Shown piece by piece: positions 59,906 through 64,000 of a stretch of 64,000 bases of DNA (position 1 is its first letter; every line of letters begins with the position of its first letter). This DNA comes from Lingula anatina. Its lineage: Eukaryota; Brachiopoda; Lingulata; Lingulida; Lingulidae. Below the pieces are notes generated by a model, which was not told where the DNA came from, ran no database searches, and was given only the letters and a program-made list of their open reading frames with translations. The stretch is taken from assembly GCF_001039355.2 (NCBI RefSeq), contig NW_019775766.1, positions 64,001 through 128,000 on the forward strand, written 5' to 3'. A program made the position numbers and the translations under genes.

Positions 59906-59964
59906 CTTGTCACAGCTGTAAAAGAATGGGAACACAATGTACTGACACGGTCAGTAGAGAAAAG

Positions 59965-60906
59965 CTAGGTACTGCTAGGCCACCAAAATGGCTGCCGAGC
60001 TGTAACAGTAACACCGTCAATAGTTTTTACATCTGACTTCTCTACGCCCTTACGTCTGACAGTTAAGGGACCTTTAGCCTCATCAACTCTCATTAGTCCA
60101 AGTCCATACTGTCCAATAGCACTGCGAAATATCCCACATTCTTTTCCATTTGAATTAACTAAAACATCCTCTGCCTGCAAGTCAACAGGGCTTTGACTGG
60201 AAATAATTAAAATTGATTTTTGATATTCTTTTTTAAAAAGTAATGTCATGCATTTTTTTCAAAGTTTTTTTACTATAATTAACAATATTCATGCATTTGG
60301 AAAATTGGGGAAAAGAAAACATGTACTGTAGTGATAATTTGCAGATTACTACAATATTTTAGTGATCTATAAACAAATTTTAATTATAAAATTTCAAAAC
60401 AAGTTCCTGACATTATTTTCAATGTCTTGTTACCTATCTATCAGAAGAGGCATGATTCTCTTTCTTATCACTCCTGTGTGGTGTGTTCTGGCAGTTAACT
60501 CTTGACCAATGTAACAGCCTTTGTCAAAAGTCACTAAAAGCAATCATTATATACAGTTACATACATGTACATAGTAAGAATAAAATCTGATGAAATGTTG
60601 TACAGATCAGAGATCCACTTCATGAGTTTTATTCCAGGTGAGGGTAACATTGCTTTTGTAGACAACTGTATTGGCATGGTTCCTTAGGATAAGATGTAGG
60701 CTGTGACCAAATAACCCAACTTTGATGACATCCCTCATATTGGTAGGTTAGGCATTATTTCTTAAATACTATATTTTGGTAAGGAAAATAAGATAATGTC
60801 CACTAATGAATAGCAAACACACACACACACACACACATGCTCGGACATACATGTGCAGACAGAGAGACAGACAGACACACACACACACATGTATGTGCAT
60901 GTGCGT

Positions 60907-60941
<35 letters not shown>

Positions 60942-63363
60942 GACCAACCTCCATGTAGATATGCAGCATTACACTCCAGTGGCAGTGCTTTTCCTGGCGG
61001 ATGATCCGTAGGTCCCTCTCCAATACCAAGACGGAGTCTCTTCATGTGGTAGGCAGAGGGGTTGTCTGCTTCCTTCACACCAGGAAGGTGAGCTGTTACT
61101 GAAGAACAGTGCAAGTAGAGGCAGGTGAATCCATTGCTGATTATGGTGCATTTTCTGACTAAGATTTTCACTGGTATTTTCAGCAACAAGTTGCACAAAT
61201 AATCTTATTAATACCAAATATTACACAATATTAAAGAAATTGTTAATTTATTTTCAAATTGAATTCATTAACAAATATATCAGAAAATTCCATATGCATT
61301 TTTGCCTATCAAATGCTACATGACATATAGTATATTCTTACAATGATGAGATTGAAAATCAATTTAAGCTGATTTATTATCAAAGTCTTTTATTCCAAAA
61401 AAAAGACACATTCCAAGATTCACCATAAAGGAAAAAAATCACATAACTGACCATCATCAAAAGCTGGCAGCACTAGTCTGTAGCCCATGGCGGCTAGTCT
61501 GGGGTCTTTCTCAACGGCTACTAACGGTGCACCATCAGTGCCACCTATAGTAAGCTCAGCGTCAAAGGGTCCATCTTCAATGGGAAATACTGCCATTACT
61601 TTCAGTTCGTCTGTTACAGCAATTTCAACCTGTAGAATAAAATGGATAACCTGTAAGTTTTTCAAAAATAAAAAAAAACTATATTGGTATTTTATACCCC
61701 AGAATCAACAACTATGACCAATTACACATGTACTGTGATCAATGCTTTTCCAATTTTCACTCAACTATGATGATCAGTTATCTTTGTTTACAGGTTTAAT
61801 CATTCAGTTAATAAGCCATGTATATGTACCACCATAACATGAAATTTCAGCTTTTTAAAAACTGAAACACTGCAACTATGACCTGTAGCTGGCAATCCTA
61901 AAGGGGGTATTTTTTTGTAAAAGCTGTCCTTTTCACCCCCCCACCCCCCCTCCACCCCCGTCTGCCGACCTGCTAAATATACTTCATAAATAGGATCAAC
62001 TCACCTTCTTTCTAAGGCGGTATTTTTTCATGGTAGTGTGTACTTCGTCCACCAGCTCTGTGTCCACCTCCAGCAGGTAGATATGTGTATCAGGGGCTTT
62101 ACTGATATTGTACACAAACATGTCACACACCACACGACCCTGTAAATACATGTGTAGAAATAACTTCAATGTAATCACATTGTATACAAATATATTACTT
62201 ATATATATAATATAGATGTGTGTATTAGGGGCCTTGCGGATGTTGTAGACAAACACACACCACCTGAAATACATACAAATCAGGGGCGGATGGAAGCCGT
62301 CTTCTGGGTCTTCCGTAAGACAGTCAGAATTTCTCAATTTTATAGTGACGGATATTGAATTTTTTCTGTTGGAAGACGGTCAGAAATGATAAAAAGATAA
62401 TGAGAAAGATTTTCAGAAAACACCTCTGGGTCCGCCCCTGCAAATAACTTGTACTTTGTGATCTATCCCAACTGACCTTGCATACTAACATATATTGCTG
62501 CATGTCCATAATTACACTGTGTAATGTAAGAATAAAACAAATAAGTAAAATTATCCCATGGTCTGCAATGGTATACATGTGTGTTTGGTCATATTTAACA
62601 TGCATAAAATATTTCATATATAAATCAATTATCTGATATGAAATAAATCTTTTAAAGTATTTTAACTGGAATAAATAATTTTTTTTAGTTTTTATACTAC
62701 TTTTCCTTTTCAATGACCACAATCCTTTTTTAAACTTTTTTAGCCCAATTGTGTAATTGAGAAAACCCAAATATTGGTACATGTTTGCATTAGCCAAGTT
62801 AAACAACTGACGATACTTCTTTTCACTGAAGAACTTAGGTGAAATACACATAACCAGACCTGTAGCTGGGAGAGGGGGAGAGTTTGGAGGGTTCGAAAGA
62901 ACATCCCTTTTTGCCATGAAAAGGTCCCTTCTGGGTAAAATTTTATGAAGGTACATGAATGTTTCATGTTTTATGTAGAGAAACACTTAACTGTCAATGT
63001 ACTTACCTTCACATTCAACAGGAAAGCATACAGTGCCATCTTATGACAGTCCAACTCTCTCTGAAGGCAGTTCATATCATTAGTGATGAGTCCCTGAAGA
63101 AACTGTGTCGAGTCTGGGCCAGCAAAGCGGATCAACCCGCGATGTCCCAGCTGCTGATATCTAAGACCTGCAGAAACATCTGTCTGTTTCTTTGACTGCT
63201 CTGCAAGAGTCCTTTTGTGACAAAAAGCTGATCTTTGTGAGCTTGACACCAAAAGCCTTGTCTTAACATTATAGAGGGTGTACTGTCTTGTTAACACTGG
63301 TGCCAGAGATAAGTGTTTACATAAAGTCGAAGCCATTCTTTGGAGTTGTTTTCCTACCAGCAT
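59965..63363 (-). CDS. IBA57: IBA57, mitochondrial iron-sulfur cluster assembly factor
   Basis: Folate-binding GcvT/YgfZ-family protein that acts late in mitochondrial [4Fe-4S] assembly, with ISCA1/ISCA2. Six coding exons: 63363-63007, 62139-62005, 61629-61452, 61098-60949, 60533-60434 and 60196-59965. All have GT-AG boundaries and compatible phases (0, 0, 1, 1, 2), giving 383 residues (human 356). The signature KGCYIGQE falls at 278-285, followed by [14 protein letters not shown]. Other family blocks are GLITND (91-96), YRLRKK before [28 protein letters not shown], and a terminal WWPS. The first 60 residues are rich in Arg/Lys/Ser and poor in acids, as in a mitochondrial presequence. The ATG at 63363 is the first Met after an in-frame TAA. 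An acceptor-like CTTTCAG at about 63433 suggests a further 5' untranslated exon. The exon 4 donor is weak (GAG|GTTGGT) and borders a GT repeat. Confidence 0.96.
60815..60938. repeat. compound (CA)n microsatellite at IBA57 exon 4 donor
   Basis: Two CA runs (60815-60837 and 60907-60938) joined by imperfect CA/CAGA sequence. The right-hand run ends about 10 bases from the exon 4 boundary. On the gene's strand the intron therefore starts GTTGGTCTGC and goes straight into GT repeats. The Cys/Val-rich minus-strand frames here are repeat translations. Confidence 0.95.
62208..62270 (-). pseudogene. decayed duplicate of the start of IBA57 exon 2
   Basis: On the minus strand this intron segment reads [16 protein letters not shown], against the true exon 2 [16 protein letters not shown]. 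It is preceded by a TATTTCAG acceptor-like site matching the TATTTACAG before the real exon. Small gaps after the acceptor disturb the first codons. The likeness then fades into AT repeats and there is no matching donor. It lies in intron 1, 70-130 bp upstream of the functional exon. Confidence 0.8.
62282..62439. mobile_element. hAT-like MITE, family 5, copy 2
   Basis: Same AGGGGCGGA / TCCGCCCCT ends and GGAAGACGGTCAG-type interior as the copy at 57546-57712, same orientation, about 158 bp. It is inserted in IBA57 intron 1, directly next to the duplicated exon fragment. The target duplication is unclear (CAAAT-like on both sides). Confidence 0.8.
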
Positions 63364-63956
63364 CTTAATATTCCAAATGTTCCTTTTTAAAGAGTATTTT
63401 TCTTCCAAGAATTATTCAGATTCCATATTACCTGAAAGGACATGAATGTAAATATATATACACTGGGGAATGCAAGTCAATACAGTAGCAAAAGAATAAT
63501 AAAGAAAAAAGAAATAAAAACAATAAAGCACTTATGTATAGCACAAATAGTGCATATCAGAGACAAGCAATAAGAGTAATGCATGAACTTTTATGCTGCA
63601 TATAGCTCTAAAAGTCCCACTTAGCTTGTCACCTGGATCAGTTCAAGAATCTAAAAATCTAAAATATCATAAAATGACTTTAAAATACCCAAATAATACA
63701 CCATAATGTAAAAAAAGGAATGTTCACAATTCACTGAGTAATTTTTCAACAAATCTAATTAAATAGCCATAGGTATTGTGCACCCACTATACCGGGGTAG
63801 CTATTATCTACAAACGTAACTTATGGTATTCTGAAACCGTTTGCATTATCTTCATTGCACATACATTCCTCGATCAGTTTATATAGGTTAATTATGGAGT
63901 GACATCACGTTCAACAGATCTCCTTCCTACACCTGTACAGCTGACGTCACACGCAA

Positions 63957-63957
<1 letters not shown>
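63364..63957. other. IBA57 upstream region
   Basis: Presumed leader and promoter of IBA57. An acceptor-like ACATTCATGTCCTTTCAG (minus strand) ends near 63432. No other gene is visible to the end of the window. Confidence 0.45.

Positions 63958-63990
<33 letters not shown>
63958..63990. repeat. (AC)n microsatellite at window end
   Basis: Uninterrupted AC run followed by a short AT run. Confidence 0.95.
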
Positions 63991-63999
<9 letters not shown>

Positions 64000-64000
64000 C

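Noticed and set aside
60762-61029. Cys/Val-rich minus-strand frames
   Set aside because: They are translations of the CA/GT microsatellite overlapping IBA57 exon 4 and its intron.
62324-62986. 220-codon minus-strand frame
   Set aside because: Lies wholly in IBA57 intron 1, is AT-rich, crosses a MITE, and has Phe/Ile/Lys-heavy composition typical of random AT-rich DNA.
1-64000. Autonomous retrotransposons, viral insertions, CRISPR arrays and prokaryotic-type operons
   Set aside because: No reverse transcriptase, integrase, transposase or viral reading frame was seen, and no regularly spaced repeat-spacer array exists; the regular repeats are minisatellites without unique spacers.

Overview
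This is a piece of an animal nuclear genome. Every secure gene is metazoan in type, with GT-AG introns, long intergenic gaps, microsatellites of many motifs and several families of short inverted-repeat (MITE-like) elements. No bacterial operon, rRNA, tRNA or CRISPR array was seen. The gene models and repeat style suggest a marine lophotrochozoan, probably a mollusc. That placement is inference and rests on no single diagnostic sequence.

Layout. Positions 1 to about 19.4 kb hold no gene I can support, only microsatellites, three small inverted-repeat elements and one exon-like stretch. At 19793-21365 (+) lies a two-exon gene for an unrecognised basic 157-residue protein. From about 22 to 31 kb there is AT-rich non-coding DNA with a 600-bp minisatellite of 35-bp units. 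At 33137-30965 (-) is GSKIP, the GSK3-beta-interacting protein, in two exons.

From 36.4 to 54.1 kb, five protein genes lie head to tail on the minus strand (36412-35051, 42204-39193, 45855-44833, 50948-49494, 53973-52300). All five are essentially one coding exon each, with products of 340 to 557 residues. The products are basic, low-complexity and serine/arginine-rich, and I recognise none of them. They differ greatly along their length, but short blocks recur near the C-termini, most clearly SKSARKR in the first and last and a [VIL]-Q-x-[KR]-[VI] block in several. My reading is an old, fast-diverging tandem family, perhaps cytoskeletal, ciliary or sperm-related. This is the most novel item in the window.

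From 63363 to 59965 (-) is the complete six-exon gene for IBA57, the mitochondrial iron-sulfur assembly factor of the GcvT/YgfZ family. All splice phases agree and the KGCYIGQE signature is present. One of its introns carries a decayed second copy of the start of exon 2.

The genes share no evident pathway. GSKIP (kinase scaffolding) and IBA57 (mitochondrial Fe-S biogenesis) are housekeeping genes flanking the lineage-specific array.
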